Source: Coniella vitis (taxonomy: Eukaryota; Ascomycota; Sordariomycetes; Diaporthales; Schizoparmaceae). From it: a DNA stretch of 64,000 nucleotides. How positions within the stretch are numbered: position 1 is the first letter of the stretch; each line of letters begins with the position of its first letter. Location: assembly GCA_011317545.1 (NCBI GenBank), contig WUJK01000012.1, forward strand, positions 1,067,001 through 1,131,000, written 5' to 3'. A program made the position numbers and the translations under genes. The notes beneath the pieces were generated by a model. The model ran no database searches. It was not told the DNA's origin and worked only from the letters and a program-made list of their open reading frames with translations. This document shows positions 11,864 through 24,220 of this stretch, piece after piece.

Positions 11864-14800
11864 TGTGTTCTGCGGAGCGCAGCTGTGTGGTATGCTTGTT
11901 CCAATCTCGAATCGTATTGAACCGGGCTGTGCTCGTTCTCTGTGACGTTGTTCGTCTCTTGTTTGCTTGAGACCAGGTGGATGTTGAAGAATCTGCGCAG
12001 GTGCGAAAGAGGCTGGTCACAGGTTGGTAAGCGATGCGCTCCACAACTGCGAATTAACCAGAGGGAGTCAGAGCTGCAGAGACCTACTAGTAGTAAGGAC
12101 AGCGGAATCGCTGACAGTTCTCTTATCGTGGTATGTGGATAGACTTAAAGAAGTCGAATCACAGAGAGGGTAGCTTTAGAGTCTGTAAAGCTGCGTGCTT
12201 GGTGGCTGGTCCAGGTCGAATCGTCGAGACAAGAACGCGTGGGGACGATAACGAGACAAGCGTGCTGGACTGTGATGGGAGGAGAGGGCGGGAGGTAGCA
12301 GTGGCAAGCCGAGCGACGAGAGGTATTTGGGTAGTGAAATGGGATAGATGAGGAAATGCTTGTAGTGGAGATGGTGGTGATGGGATGGGGCGACAAAAGT
12401 CTTGGGTGATAGTGGTGTTGGTGGAGGTTGAGGCGAGGATTGAGGGTAGCTTGCTTTTTGGATATTGCTGCAAGGCAAATGAGCGAACGTGACAAGAGAA
12501 AAAATGTCAAAAATCGTCCCCCAGAGCTGGTGCAGGCACAAATGTGGAAAGAGCAGGGTTCCCCTCAAGAAAGCCAGTGCAGATAGCAGTATACCCTCGG
12601 GTACTAAGTGCTACAAGCTTGCAGCATGGTACTGCCTTAGCACTTTAAGCTCCAAGGCTCCTAGGCTCCCAGGCTTTCGCAACCTTGGAACTTGGTACAA
12701 CGTACTGTATAGGCGATTGCCCTCGGCTTTTTTTTCTTTTCTTTTTGGCCTGCAGCAGCTCCTGCACCTGCACCTGCATCACCACCTGTTATCCAACCTG
12801 AGCCTGTGCTTGACCACTAATACTAACAGAGCTTCTCCGGTAGTGGCTCCGAAACTATAAAATACTTATCTCACCAGCACTTGGCTCTGCCTGCTACATA
12901 GTAATATGATGATCTACTAGGTGTACTGTGTACATAGTATACTTGAACCAGCTGTATGTAATTGACGTCAGAATCTCTAATGTCCTTGTCCTCTCTTCCG
13001 ATCTCGCAAGCCCCAATTGCCGCTCTCCTCCAACATAGTACATAGCATAGTATACATAGAACGGCACCGTTGCTGATATAAGTACTCTTTTTCGACCATC
13101 AAGAACTATAAAATAACTAAATATTAGCGAATGCTCCAAGATCTCCATTTTCATCAGTGACCAGAATAGATGGACCACACAATCTCTCACAGGATCCCAG
13201 CTGCCCAAGACGATGCGCAATAGCACAACTGTCCTCTTGTTGAATTCCGACAGCAATTATTACACAAGCTCTCTGTGCCTGCAAAAGGTACTAGCAGCAG
13301 AACATATTCATCCTTAAGAGCAAACGAGCAAACCTTTACTTTAATTTGGTATTTGATCAATATCAGTAGTATCAAGCATACGAAGATCAGCTCCAAGAGG
13401 CGAGTCTATCTGGAGAAAGCCAGCAATAAGCCAGGGGTGGCCTTAAGAACCGATGCTGACGTTGAGAGCACAGAGCCTCAGTGAAACTTGCCGAGATCAA
13501 AATGGGAGCGAGGATGCCAAGAATAACTGCTGTGTTTCTGTACATAGTATGGCTTGTGACTGCGCCAGATGTCTCTGAAGCAGCCCAGAACCAACAGACC
13601 TTGCCAGCATCTCCAAGGTCGGGCTGGCTTGCTTGATGTACTCAACAAAGTCTGGCCTGGGCGATTGAGTTTGCTGGACCAAGTCTGGTTTCTGTCCCGA
13701 CTTGATGTCGATGGCAAGATGGGCTGTTCAAATCGATGCAGGCCTCTTTGTATGTATACTCCACGCTGTGGCAACCACTCATATCAGGCATATCGTCGTT
13801 CAACCAATCGAGTGCGTAGCTTCACACGTCAGAGGCCAAGCTAGTGCGGCGACGTCCCCTCAAAATGGAATGGCTTCAGAATGGACTCTTGATGGAGCTC
13901 ATGGAGGACAGCCAAGCGTAGCTTACTAAAACATGCAAGCGACCTTGGCGATGTTTATAGATCGGTATGTCGGAGTCGGTTCGACGTCGCTATCGGTCCT
14001 GCGTTGGAACATTCTGCCAGATTTCCATGCATCAATTGCTGCTACATCGTTAGTACTTTGTCTTCCAAGTCGCCAACCGCCGGGGGTCATCCGGGGTCGG
14101 CTCGGAAAGGTACACCAAGATTTTCGGGCACCGTAGTGTCTTGCGGCGCCGGGACTGCTCCGTTGCGCAGCCTCATACTTTGTTGATCATCAACCGGACA
14201 TCAAAGGCTGTTTTTGTCAGTCACATGGGACGAGCGAACCCTTCCACTTGCGAAGAGTGTCCTTTATGTCTGCGTGTCTGCAGTCATTGCTACATGGTAC
14301 AGCCGTGGTGCTCGGCGCTCCTCGTGACTTGGCCCCGACAGGTGGAAATCAGTCGGGTGTCGGCAGCTTACTCCATGTAGCCTCCGACGTGGGACGATTG
14401 CGGTCGAGTCCTTCCAGGCTGCATCTGTAAGAGGATATAATGGACTGCGCTCGCCCCATACCGGTTTTCCCTCCAGGCAGTCGTTCTTGTCAGCTTAGAC
14501 TCAGAGCCCCGTTGACGCCATCGATGCTCTTTTAGTATTGTCGTCACTCGCAGGTCTTTGCACTCGAGTGTCTTGAACAGATCTGTTCAAAGTAAAAAAG
14601 CTGACGCTTCCGTGTCTTGAAGCCATCATGCCCGTTAGTGGGTCTTTCTGCATGGACTGGGTTGGTTTTCACCAAGGGTTGCTCTGTGAGGAACCAATCA
14701 GAATATTGAAGGGCCACGGGACACTCTCGATCTCCTCCCTCTTTGGGTTTAGTGCCTATGCTGGCACTGCCTGTCGCTCGGAGGTTTGGAGAACCGATAC

Positions 14801-15643
14801 CCGACGACCGTCTTGTGTTGACAGCGCTACAAGGCCCCGACTATGCTTAAACGAATGCCGTCTCCCAGGGTTCTCGTGGCAGTGCCATTCCTTTGGCTGA
14901 CCAGGCTAAGGTAGAATATACGTCCGTCCTTGATGGCTTCGTGTTGCTCCAAAGCAATGCGAGCGTAAACATTCTCGGGTGCTCCTTCCCGTCGCTCAAG
15001 GCAGGTTTTGCAAAGCACAAATAAAGAAGAGGCTTGAGATAAGACCGGTGTGTGTTTGGGTCACAGACAAAGGCAGACAGACCTAATGCTATCGACGTCC
15101 ACTTCCAAATTCTCCGGCCGTGACGAACATCCTTCTGCGGCGTATGGAGGCCCCTGCCAACACTTGACGGACAACAGCACGCAGCTCCGACCTTGCGGCT
15201 TACATTGCCAACATTGCGGTCTAGGGTATGTGTTGGTGCCCTCTCTGGGGCACCACACGCTGGGTCTCCCGGTGCCGTGGCCCAGGCACTTGCTGCGCCC
15301 TATCGATGAAGGGCTTGATAAAAGACGTGCCCGTCCCTGAGGGCTCAGTTAGTGCGACCTGCCTTTTCTGATTTTCTTCGCCCCTCAGCCCATCTTGTGT
15401 TGTTCGTTCGTCTTCCCGACCGGGACAGCTGGTGGGAATTCGCTATTAACTCCTCTAGATCCAGCTTTATTAGATTTGTAGGTGCCCTGCCTTTGGATTC
15501 TGTCCTTACGTGGCCCGATCCGGTTGACAACGGGCTCTTTGTGTCTACCCACCGCATCAGCATCCACCACCAGACATCACGACCTCAGGAGCGTTGGACA
15601 GATTCGAAAGCACACCTCCGCCACGGGTTGATTATCAGCAACA
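11864..15643. other. 3.8 kb divergent intergenic region
   Basis: This space separates the NTF2/RRM gene (-) from the RTA1-like gene (+). The left 700 bases are pyrimidine-rich in minus-strand sense and fit a leader/promoter of the NTF2/RRM gene. The last 300 bases fit the RTA1 leader. In between I see only short frames without protein character. Three exact TACATAGTA motifs and degenerate relatives cluster at 12.9-13.5 kb. Confidence 0.5.
12895..13549. repeat. Cluster of TACATAGTA motifs (12895, 12931, 13541)
   Basis: Three exact 9-mers lie at 12895-12903, 12931-12939 and 13541-13549. Degenerate copies around 13032-13050 (aacatagtacatagcatag) lie between them. They belong to a motif spread over the intergenic parts of the whole window. 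Confidence 0.85.
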
Positions 15644-17007
15644 ATGTCTGTCTCGGGTGGCCAGATATCCAATTGGTATGCATACGAGCCGGTGACGGGC
15701 GCCGCCGTAGCGGCGACGGCTCTCTTCGCCGTGACCATGATTGCCCATTTCTATCAGATGATCCGGCACAAGGCCTGGATCTGGATCGTGATGGTCGTTG
15801 CTGTTGCAAGTACGTGGTCTCGCCATCAACTGCTAAAGTCGTGGAAGGCTTTCTGTCCGGCCACGCCACTAACAAGAGTCTTTTCTCAGTGGAATGTTTT
15901 GGTTATGGCATCCGAATTGCATCGTCAAAGGATACAAGCAAGAAGCCGCCTTTTGTCGCACAGTACGTGCTCATTGTTCTGGCACCGGTGTTGATGACCG
16001 GAATCATTTATGTCGTCTTTGGGCGCATAGTGTTCCACGTCGTCCCCGCTGAGCACAGGTCTACCAAGCTTCTCTGGGTTCCTCGTAAGTGTCCAAACTC
16101 CATACAAGTGATCAGTGCCATAACAGGTTGGGAGACCTTGATGGCTGATTCCCAAATTTCAACACAGCCCGTTGGTGTACGCCCATCTTTGTGGCCTTTG
16201 ACATTGCCGCGCTCTTCCTCCAGCTCGTCGGTGCCGTCATGATTGCAGGGACCTCAATTACCGACCCCAACTACCTCGAGAAGGTGCACAAGGGCAAGAA
16301 CATTGCTCTTGCTGGCGTTTCAGTACAGATATTGGCCTTTGGTTTGTTTTCTGTCATAGCTGCTCGCTTCCACGTGATTGCCAAGCGCTTCAAGGACAAT
16401 GTACAACAGAGACTACACCCCATCCCGGGGGAGAAATATGTCACGGTCGATGGCCTTGATGATCGCAAGCTGAAGCCCAATTGGGAGTTGCTGCTTTACG
16501 TCGTCAATTTCTCATGCGCTCTAATCATGGTACGTCGTTTTCTCTTTTTTCCTGAATGTGAATGGGTCCCCATAGCAATGCAAGCGAACTTCAACACGGA
16601 TGCCTACAGAATGATTACTGTCGCCACAAGCGTTGACATGGAGCTGCCAGGTCCGAACTATTTATCGTGAAATTGCCTTCGCTGAGGGTCGAACTGGCTA
16701 CCCTAGCACACGAGAGTGGGTGTAAGTTGCCGTGTTTTCATTGCATTTGTATTCCGAATCCTTAATTGTACAGTTCGCAGAAACTTGGGGAGCCCGCAGT
16801 GGTGATAGCTGACACTATGTTTATTTGACTTGCTTTAGCCAATACGTTTTCGACACCATTCCCATGTTCATGTTGTCCGTCGCCTTCCTCTTCACGCCTC
16901 CCGGACGCTACGTTCAGATGAGCTTCAAGCAGCGAAAGGCTCAGGCACGCGTTGCGTCCTCCCACGGTTCCGACGTGGAAGCCCATGCTTTGCAGGAGCG
17001 CAACTAG
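15644..17007 (+). CDS. RTA1-like multi-pass membrane protein (lipid-translocating exporter family)
   Basis: Five exons (15644-15809, 15890-16084, 16168-16529, 16651-16721, 16839-17007) give 320 residues. Every junction keeps frame and has GT...AG ends (GTACGT, GTAAGT, GTACGT, GTAAGT donors). The protein has about seven hydrophobic helices, with an outer-facing N-terminus (WYAYEPVTGAAVAATALFA). It carries features usual in the RTA1 family: ECFGYGIRI, a PPFVAQYVLIVLAPVLMTGI helix, FVAFDIAALFLQLVGAVMIA, and near the C-terminus EFAEGRTGYP before a final helix with FDTIPMFMLSVAF. Yeast RTA1, RSB1 and YLR046C are relatives linked to aminocholesterol resistance and sphingoid-base export. Substrate and membrane here are unknown; plasma membrane is most likely. 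The small fourth exon (71 nt) is supported because it supplies the conserved EFAEG and Tyr-Pro motif. It stands alone between two gene-poor stretches. Confidence 0.88.
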
Positions 17008-17292
17008 ATATGGGGGGCTTAGGGGCGTTGTACGTTCCACAAGACAATAAAAGCGACGAAAAGAGAGGGAATGGAATGTGTTGAATCCAAGAGTAACTAC
17101 ATTCGGGGCAAACAACAACAAAACCCATTCTTCGACGAATACCGCGAGCAATGTCGAGGGATACACACGCTCATGGATACAGTCCAAGGTCGCGCAGGAG
17201 AGCAGAAGATCGCAGGTCGCGGTACCATGGCTACGGAGCTGATGCGCCAACAATTCCAAGCCATGGCTTGTATAGTAATGATGGGAAGACCC

Positions 17293-17304
17293 GGGGGGGG
17301 GGGG
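17293..17304 (+). repeat. G12 homopolymer
   Basis: A run of twelve G lies in the 3' flank of the RTA1-like gene. Runs of this length are error-prone in sequencing and may vary. Confidence 0.9.
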
Positions 17305-18915
17305 TTGAGTATTGCCGAATGATTGATACCACTTCTTGCTTGGCTTTTTTCTTCATCTTTTTATTCTCTGTTACCACCCTTGGTTCTTCGGCTTATTGAT
17401 TTGTTTCTGATGCGTTGTTGGTCTTTACTTTCCCGATATAGCGGCGGTTTAGGCTTGGGAGATTTTGACATTCTCTTTCTTCCTTACTTACTGATATTAT
17501 CACGAGACCAAACTAGAAAGACAAGAAGACTTCATGATGATCTGCATCGAATTTCACTGGGTACCTTGTGTACTCTTCTCATTGTTTTCTTTCTTCCTCA
17601 CGTTGATCTTCTCGTAGTATGAGAACACTCGGAAGCACGGCGTCTTCTTCGTACCGCACTCGGACATGAAACACGAAAACAAGCGAGTTACCAATTGCGG
17701 TGATACATGGTAATTGGATGACGTATCCCACCCAGAATACACCATCGATCAGTCTGCCATAACCAAGAAAAAGAAAGAAAAAAGCATTACGAGTGATTTT
17801 TTTTTCCCTGGCCAAATCAGGCTCTCTGCTGCATAGCAGATTCCTCTCTTTTCTCTTTTGTTCTTTGGGACGTTTTCTTCCCCTCGGAGCCGAGACCTGG
17901 GTTGGGAGGAGCTTCCATTCTCTTTTCTCTTCTTTCTTTTTTTCTTGCATACACCTCGCCGCTCAAGGCACGCAAGCCACGTATTGACGCGGTTTTGGTC
18001 TCGAAGATCAAGGGGAAGGCGAAGTAAGAAAAGAAAAGAAGATGCATTGCGCGACAAAAAGCGAAAGAGGCAAAGAGAGCGACAGCAGATAGCGGCCAGA
18101 ACAAAAAGAAGAAAGAGAAGGAGGAAAAGCACTCTCTTTCTCTTTCTTAGAAGAAAAGTCATATTTATCCTCCCACCCCCCCCCCTCTCCCTTCTTTTTC
18201 CCATTCTAATTAGATGAGGCTGCCGATGTTTCCGCTTTAAGAAGAAAAGAAAAAGAAAAAGAAAGAGTTTTTTTTAAACAAAAATGGAGTCGTGAAGGGA
18301 TCAAAAGTGGGAAATCAAAAAGAAGCCCCTTGAATATCAAGTTTTCGGCAGATCTTGTCACAAATCACATCCATCCTGATTCAACCGTTTCCGCTTCCCG
18401 CTGCGCCCCCAGCCTTCCAGGCGCGAGGCTGACTTTTAATTATGTACTGTTATATCTTGTCTATTGATCTGTCCACCAATCATACTTTCTTCATTTTTTC
18501 AGCCACCACGAACAAGAAAAAGTCTTGTCATTTCTATACGTCGCGTACTCAGGCCTACTAGGACTAGGACCTCTACTGTGTTTTTGGGCGGAGGGGCCAG
18601 CTTCTTTCAAGTCATTCTGGGCAGCCTCGCCGCCATTAGAGTTAGACGAGGGAGATCGATCTTCATCGGAAAGCGGATATCGCGGAGAAAGAGGCCGGAT
18701 GAAATCGGGGGTAGATGAGAGAAAAGACACCAAGAAAACGGGTGAGCGTGGGGAATAGCTGCGGTGCTCCTCAATCAACTGTAGAACCGATGCAACTTGA
18801 TACCTTTCGTTTAAAGTTGCGCTGTCTCTGTCTCTTGTCTCCGTTGTCTCTGCCAGATTTCGAGGAATATAGATCTCCATGTGAGATTTCGGGCGAGGTC
18901 AAGAAAGGACGACGG

Positions 18916-20736
18916 TACTATGTAGGTACATGCACAACAAATGTCCACCTGTTTTCAAACAGAGATATTATTGCCACCAAAAACTGGGATATACTTTGTT
19001 TTTGTACCATTTATTATTTCACATGGCATAACGTTACCTTCTTTCAACCGGTATATCACCTTCCATTTCCGAATCATCTGGTGAAAATGTACAAGAAGCC
19101 GACAAACATACTTGATTCGAAACTATCGAGATATGCAATGGTTGTTTATCATTATTATCATTTTCTATCACTTTTGACTAACAAGTATTGCCCAGCCAGC
19201 CAGCCAGAGATAAAGGCAGAAAACAAATATAAAAAAAGGAGGAAAATAAAAATTTCCATCGGAAATGGGAACGAAGGAAAATGCAAGCACAGTCGGTAGG
19301 CATACTATACTATGAGTAACAAGCACGCCTTTACAGGGCCGGCTTTTCTCACTTAGTACGTAGAGTACATATGTAGGGTACTATCTACAATGCACATACT
19401 ATGTAGTAGTCAGCCAGCCTGTAACCGTACAACTCATGTACATATGCACGTAACACCTGTCTGTTTGATCGTCTTAAATCTTCCGTACACACCCACTTTT
19501 ACGATAGCTTACAAATACCATGCACGCTGGGAAAATGGTTGTGCCTCTGGGCTACTTATATAGCAGATTCGACTATACTATATACTTTCAGTATTACTAA
19601 GTACTTATGTACTTGCTTTGCGTATCTATGTATCGTGGTACATATTATCACATGACATGCACCTTGAGTAATGCTTTCAAATACTATGTATCGAGCATTC
19701 GGCGAAAGGATGAGCATGCTTGGCTGCCCGTTTTGATTGTACTGGGGGATCATCAGCTGTCTTGCGAATCAAGCAAGCAGGGAATCCCGCAGTTTCTCTC
19801 ATGTATACACAGACAAAAGAACCATATACTATGTACGGGGCTAAGCTTACAATCTCGTTCCACTCAAACTACATGGTACATAGTACATCGTCGTTGTCGA
19901 CACGTTAATATACTTTCCCAAAGTATTAGATCATTTCAAAGGTTTAGTTTGATAATCTTGACTGTGCAGGGGGATCAGAGACCGCTAGTCCAGGGGTGAC
20001 ACTTGACACCTGACAGCTGTCAAAACTGCGTTTTTTTTTTTTGCCGGCGGGCGTTTTTTGTTGAAACGGGTGATTCGTCGGTCCTGGCCGTGACTTTTAG
20101 TCGTAGGAATACTATGTGTTAAAGCAAGTGGGTGCATCCTTTTTGGATACAAAGTACTATGTGCGTTATTCAAAGATGGCGCAGAGGGTTTTGATTACCT
20201 CAATAAAGTACTACTGTGATCGATAGTAGTGCTTAGTACGCCGGTCCATATCGTTGGTATAATATACATAGTATAGACCACAGATAGCTTGGTACGCGCC
20301 GGAATGAGCGTGGATTGGCCCTTACTGATCGACATGGTGTACGACAGTGTGTATGCTTTCATGCTGCAATCGTATCTGCGAAATGCTCGGCAATGGTGCC
20401 CTAGTATGCTCTCTTTTACTGCAAGAGTAACGACTATGCCGAAGTATAATGGCACAAATGAATACTTGGACGCTGACTTTGGTACCAGCACTCTCGAGAT
20501 GTCTTTCTGCAATCTTGGGCCTTGTATGGGGGCATTTCTTGTCCAAATGCATTGTTGATGCATTTTGCAGTCGGCTCGGGCATCTTTGATCAGGGCACAA
20601 GCATCCTGTAGGACTCTGAATTCTGGAGAACTCGTACATGTCCGCAAGATGTGCCAAAGCTGAGGTGTACGTAGTACGATAGTACTCTGGTACAAGGTAA
20701 AGTTATACTACTATAGTATGGTATACATACATAGTA
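18916..20736. repeat. Cluster of TACTATGTA/TACATAGTA motifs (seven copies)
   Basis: Exact copies start at 18916, 19397, 19682, 19827, 19877, 20265 and 20728, in both orientations. Near copies TACTATGTG lie near 20109 and 20154. Spacing is irregular (50-480 bases), so this is not a tandem array. The surrounding sequence is A/T-rich and has no gene call. Confidence 0.85.
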
Positions 20737-22287
20737 GTAGGTCTAACGGCAAGTTCCGTCTGTGGCGTCGGCCGTCCCCAGGCAGTCCAGGAGAGATAAT
20801 AAGAAGGACGGCGGGGAACAAATGTGTAGCCACTGAAAATGTGTGCCACTGAGCAGGGTCCGCCGGATCCGCTTAATTTGAGTACTTCTCCTTGCAGCTT
20901 GCAGCTTGCAAAAGTAGGAATATGATATTGTACAAAGTAGAACGTGTGGTTTCCTACTTGCAGAATTTTTGCAAGCCTGGGGCCGAGAAAAATTGTTTTT
21001 TGTTTGTTCCAACATTGGTTCCTGTTGACATCGTTGGCGGCCTCACGTAAGTTGCGTGGTGGACAAACACAATGCGTACATACCACGAAATCACTTGCAT
21101 GCAGCAGTGGGTAACTAGTTGGTCCATCAAGTTGGCTCCGGATTCTCGGAAGATGACTTGTCGAGATCGAGCCAGCCGAAAGTGGTAGAGCGTTGCGAAG
21201 GCTGATTACGGTGGGCGCGGTAAGGAGTTTGGCGCTCTTGTTTGCACAAAAAGTCGTATAGTCTCAAAGCACAGCACCCTTTGCTTACAAAATCTCCATA
21301 TCAAGGATCTCTTATGGGCAAGGCCCGCGGTTAGCCTTGTCGCACCGCGTTTCGAACTAGAGTGGTTTCTGACCTACATGCGATCTAGTACAGCCACGCA
21401 AGACAGCCAGCACTCGTTGGGTAGTTGCTCCATTGCCCTATTGTCAACTTGAACCATGGTCTCGAGCCAGCCTGACTGCCGATATGCCTACCGACTGCCA
21501 GGACATACTATACACGCCATTTCTGACATTTTCTTTAAGACGCTGGAGTGGTTGACTTTAGACAGTAACCATTTGCCCCTGAGGTTGACTGGCTCAACGG
21601 GCAACGGTGCTGGGTAGCATTGCCAAGCTGCCTCATGACATGGCGCAACGATCCGGTACTGTGAGCATTTGCTGCGTGTGCAGGCGACCGGTGTGATCTA
21701 CATGGGGACTGACGCCTCGCTCGTGTAACAGCGTGTTCGTTGCACAAATTAAGGAGGAAAGGGGTCTTGAGAGGCTGGCTGGCGTTTGTGACAAAGTGGT
21801 TCAACGGACAATTGGAAGCTCACGCGGTCCGCTGGCTGTTCGAGGAATGGAACTGTAAGATTGGCTGCTCAGCAGCTTGCCATACTGTCAGCACATTATC
21901 TTGCTTGCACTATTACCTGAACTACCATAGTATACGCAGAAACAGACCTTCAGGCTAGGAAGCAGTGGAGATATATCAGCAATGTAGTATTGGCAGAAGG
22001 CCGGAAAGGAGCCGGAATGCGAAAGACCCAAGCAGCTGGATCAAGGCGAACCTCGGGGCGAGGGTGGGTTTACCCACTTGCGTGCCTTTCAGCACATGGC
22101 AAAAAGTCATCTCTCATACGATCGCGAGGAACCGGGCTGGCGGGTCGACGGTATGGCACAGACAGCCACGCAATTGGCGATGCTGAGAAATTGAACATGG
22201 GATGGAAATGGATGGAGATCGTAGTACCTGCCTACCCAAGTACCAGTAGTTGTGCCCAGCGGTCCATAATGAATGGCCAGTAGCCAA

Positions 22288-22330
22288 GGCAGGTGCAGGT
22301 GCAGGTGCAGGTGCAGACGCAGACGCAGGC
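22288..22330 (+). repeat. Short tandem repeat of GCAGGT drifting into GCAGAC
   Basis: About five units of a six-base repeat (GCAGGT) are followed by GCAGAC units, in non-coding sequence upstream of the Zn2Cys6 regulator. Confidence 0.85.
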
Positions 22331-23349
22331 AGGCTAGCTGCCCCCCATTGTTCCTTGGGAGGAAGGCGGAAGGCTACTGTGTACTGCAAAGGCAAGGGAG
22401 GCTCGATCGCGACAGGTGCCTTCCCATGTGCTTGCTCTGTTGTTTCCGTCTCCGAATCAAACCGGGGAGTTTTGGGCAACATCTCCGCTCCTGCGGCCAA
22501 TCTCCAAAGCACCACCCGCAGCTGAATGATTTGATTCTGCTTGCCACAGCTGTGCCGCGCCGCCACGCTTACCAGGCAGTACACGGTACGAACGGAGTGC
22601 GCTATCGCAGATTCGATCGGACAGGGCTGTTTGGCCCTCTGTGGGGCTGGGAGGTGACGCTGGGGAGCCTTGCAATCTTGTCCCACAGCCCTGCCACTGC
22701 CTGCTAATGACCTCGGGCCAGCACTGAGCACTTGCCGACACACGCTCAGCAACTGGACCTGCACAATGCCAAAAGGGCCCGGCGAAGCGCGCAAAGAACT
22801 CTGGCAAGCAGGCTCAAGCGCCACAGTTGAGCGAGCATTCCCTTGTCCGGTCAACCCACCGCACCCGTCACCGCCGACCGCGCCCCCTCCCAGGTGCCCG
22901 TTCTACTTCTGTCCTTGCCAGACTGCGGCCCTAAAGTCCAACCCAGAAACGAAGGGAAGCCTGCCATCGACTGCTACCGAAGCGCCAGTTACAGTATACA
23001 TACAACCTCAGACAGCCTGCCCAAAGAGAGCCAGGGTGAGCAACGACTTGTTCGAGCAGCGAGCGACGTTTGCCTTTGTGCTTGGCTCGAAATATTCGGT
23101 CCACCGTCACCCTTGCCCCCGCGTTGTCGTCGTCTTCTTCTTCTTCTCCAACGAGACAACGAGACCCGGCGGCTTCCACTGCCTGGCCGTTGGCGCTTCG
23201 CAGGCTCGCCTGGCTTCGCAGGTCTACGTACATGGGACACGGCCGCGCGCCGAGGACAAGCTCATCAAGCTCAGTTCTACCGGGGATCCGCGGGGTGCTG
23301 GCGGTATTAGCGAAACAAACGGCGACAGTAAACGGCCAGAGGTCATCCC

Positions 23350-23376
23350 AGCACAGCACAGCACAGCACAGCACAG
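23350..23376 (+). repeat. Short AGCAC tandem repeat
   Basis: Five to six units of a five-base repeat (GCACA) lie in the upstream region of the Zn2Cys6 regulator gene. Confidence 0.85.
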
Positions 23377-24220
23377 AGCAACCAAAATCCCGCCCTTTCA
23401 TATCATCGAGACAAAGCAGACCGGCGCCCGCAGCACCCCCGGAGCAGACATGTGGATGATCATCGTGCCCCCCACATATACATTTCAATATTGTAGGTAG
23501 TACGGCTCTTTCCTAATTTCCCGTTCACCTCTACATACCGCAACCGCCCCATCTGCGATACGGATTGGCAGATATACAGACATCTGGCAGCTTGGCAATA
23601 CAGAATACATTTGTAGCTCCCGAAGTCGGTGCTGCGGCTCAATAGGCGCGATCCAAAGCACTCACACATACATGTCCCTATCCCTTGCCGCGCTCCATCC
23701 ACAACAGCGCCGCTCCAACGGCTAATTCCGCCACGCGCTCCATCCCATCCTACTTCTGGTGGTCTAGCTTGACCTGCCATGGCTACATAACTACCCGCTC
23801 AATCGCTCGTTTTCCTACGAATCACTTGCCTTTCCTGAATTCCCGATCTGGAACACCCCTCTCTGGCCCGGCCCCGCCCATCTCCTTCAGTTCTCGGGCG
23901 CGCCAAGTGTGCTTCTGCTTCACAATAGCAAGAAAAAGACTGTTCCTGACAGCAGCAGAACGACGCAGAGAAGGGTCTTGCTCGGCATAGCACACGCCTA
24001 GCCCCCAAACCCGGACTAAAAAGCTATACAAACTTGATTGCACACTACATAGCGTACTGCATCCTCCACTACAATTGCCCTTTGTGGCTATCAGTTCGCC
24101 AAAAGCCGCTGTGCTCGACCTCGTGAGATTTGGCGTGCCTCGTCCCATTCGCTGTCAGCGCATCCGCACCTAAGGATAGAACGAGGATCGACTGCACGGC
24201 ACGCCACTCCCTGGTTGACC

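Larger units (their letters stand above)
17008..24220. other. 7.2 kb region without recognisable genes
   Basis: It holds the 3' side of the RTA1-like gene, a purine/pyrimidine-biased block (17.75-18.3 kb), an open minus-strand frame of doubtful meaning (18491-18880) and an A/T-rich stretch with seven exact TACATAGTA-type motifs (18.9-20.7 kb). A GC-rich stretch upstream of the Zn2Cys6 gene (22.2-24.2 kb) has simple repeats and probably includes that gene's promoter and leader. No conserved protein was recognised. Confidence 0.5.

Noticed and set aside
17749..18204. Minus-strand frame with a hydrophobic stretch resembling a membrane segment
   Set aside because: The Leu/Phe/Lys/Arg run is a by-product of the purine/pyrimidine bias rather than a real helix.
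22114..22854. Minus-strand open frame of 246 residues
   Set aside because: It contains translated GCAGGT repeats (alternating Ala-Pro) and no conserved segment.
22670..23500. Plus-strand open frame of 276 residues upstream of the Zn2Cys6 gene
   Set aside because: Composition is driven by GC-rich simple repeats, the opposite strand is equally open, and no family motif is seen. It is more likely the promoter/leader region.
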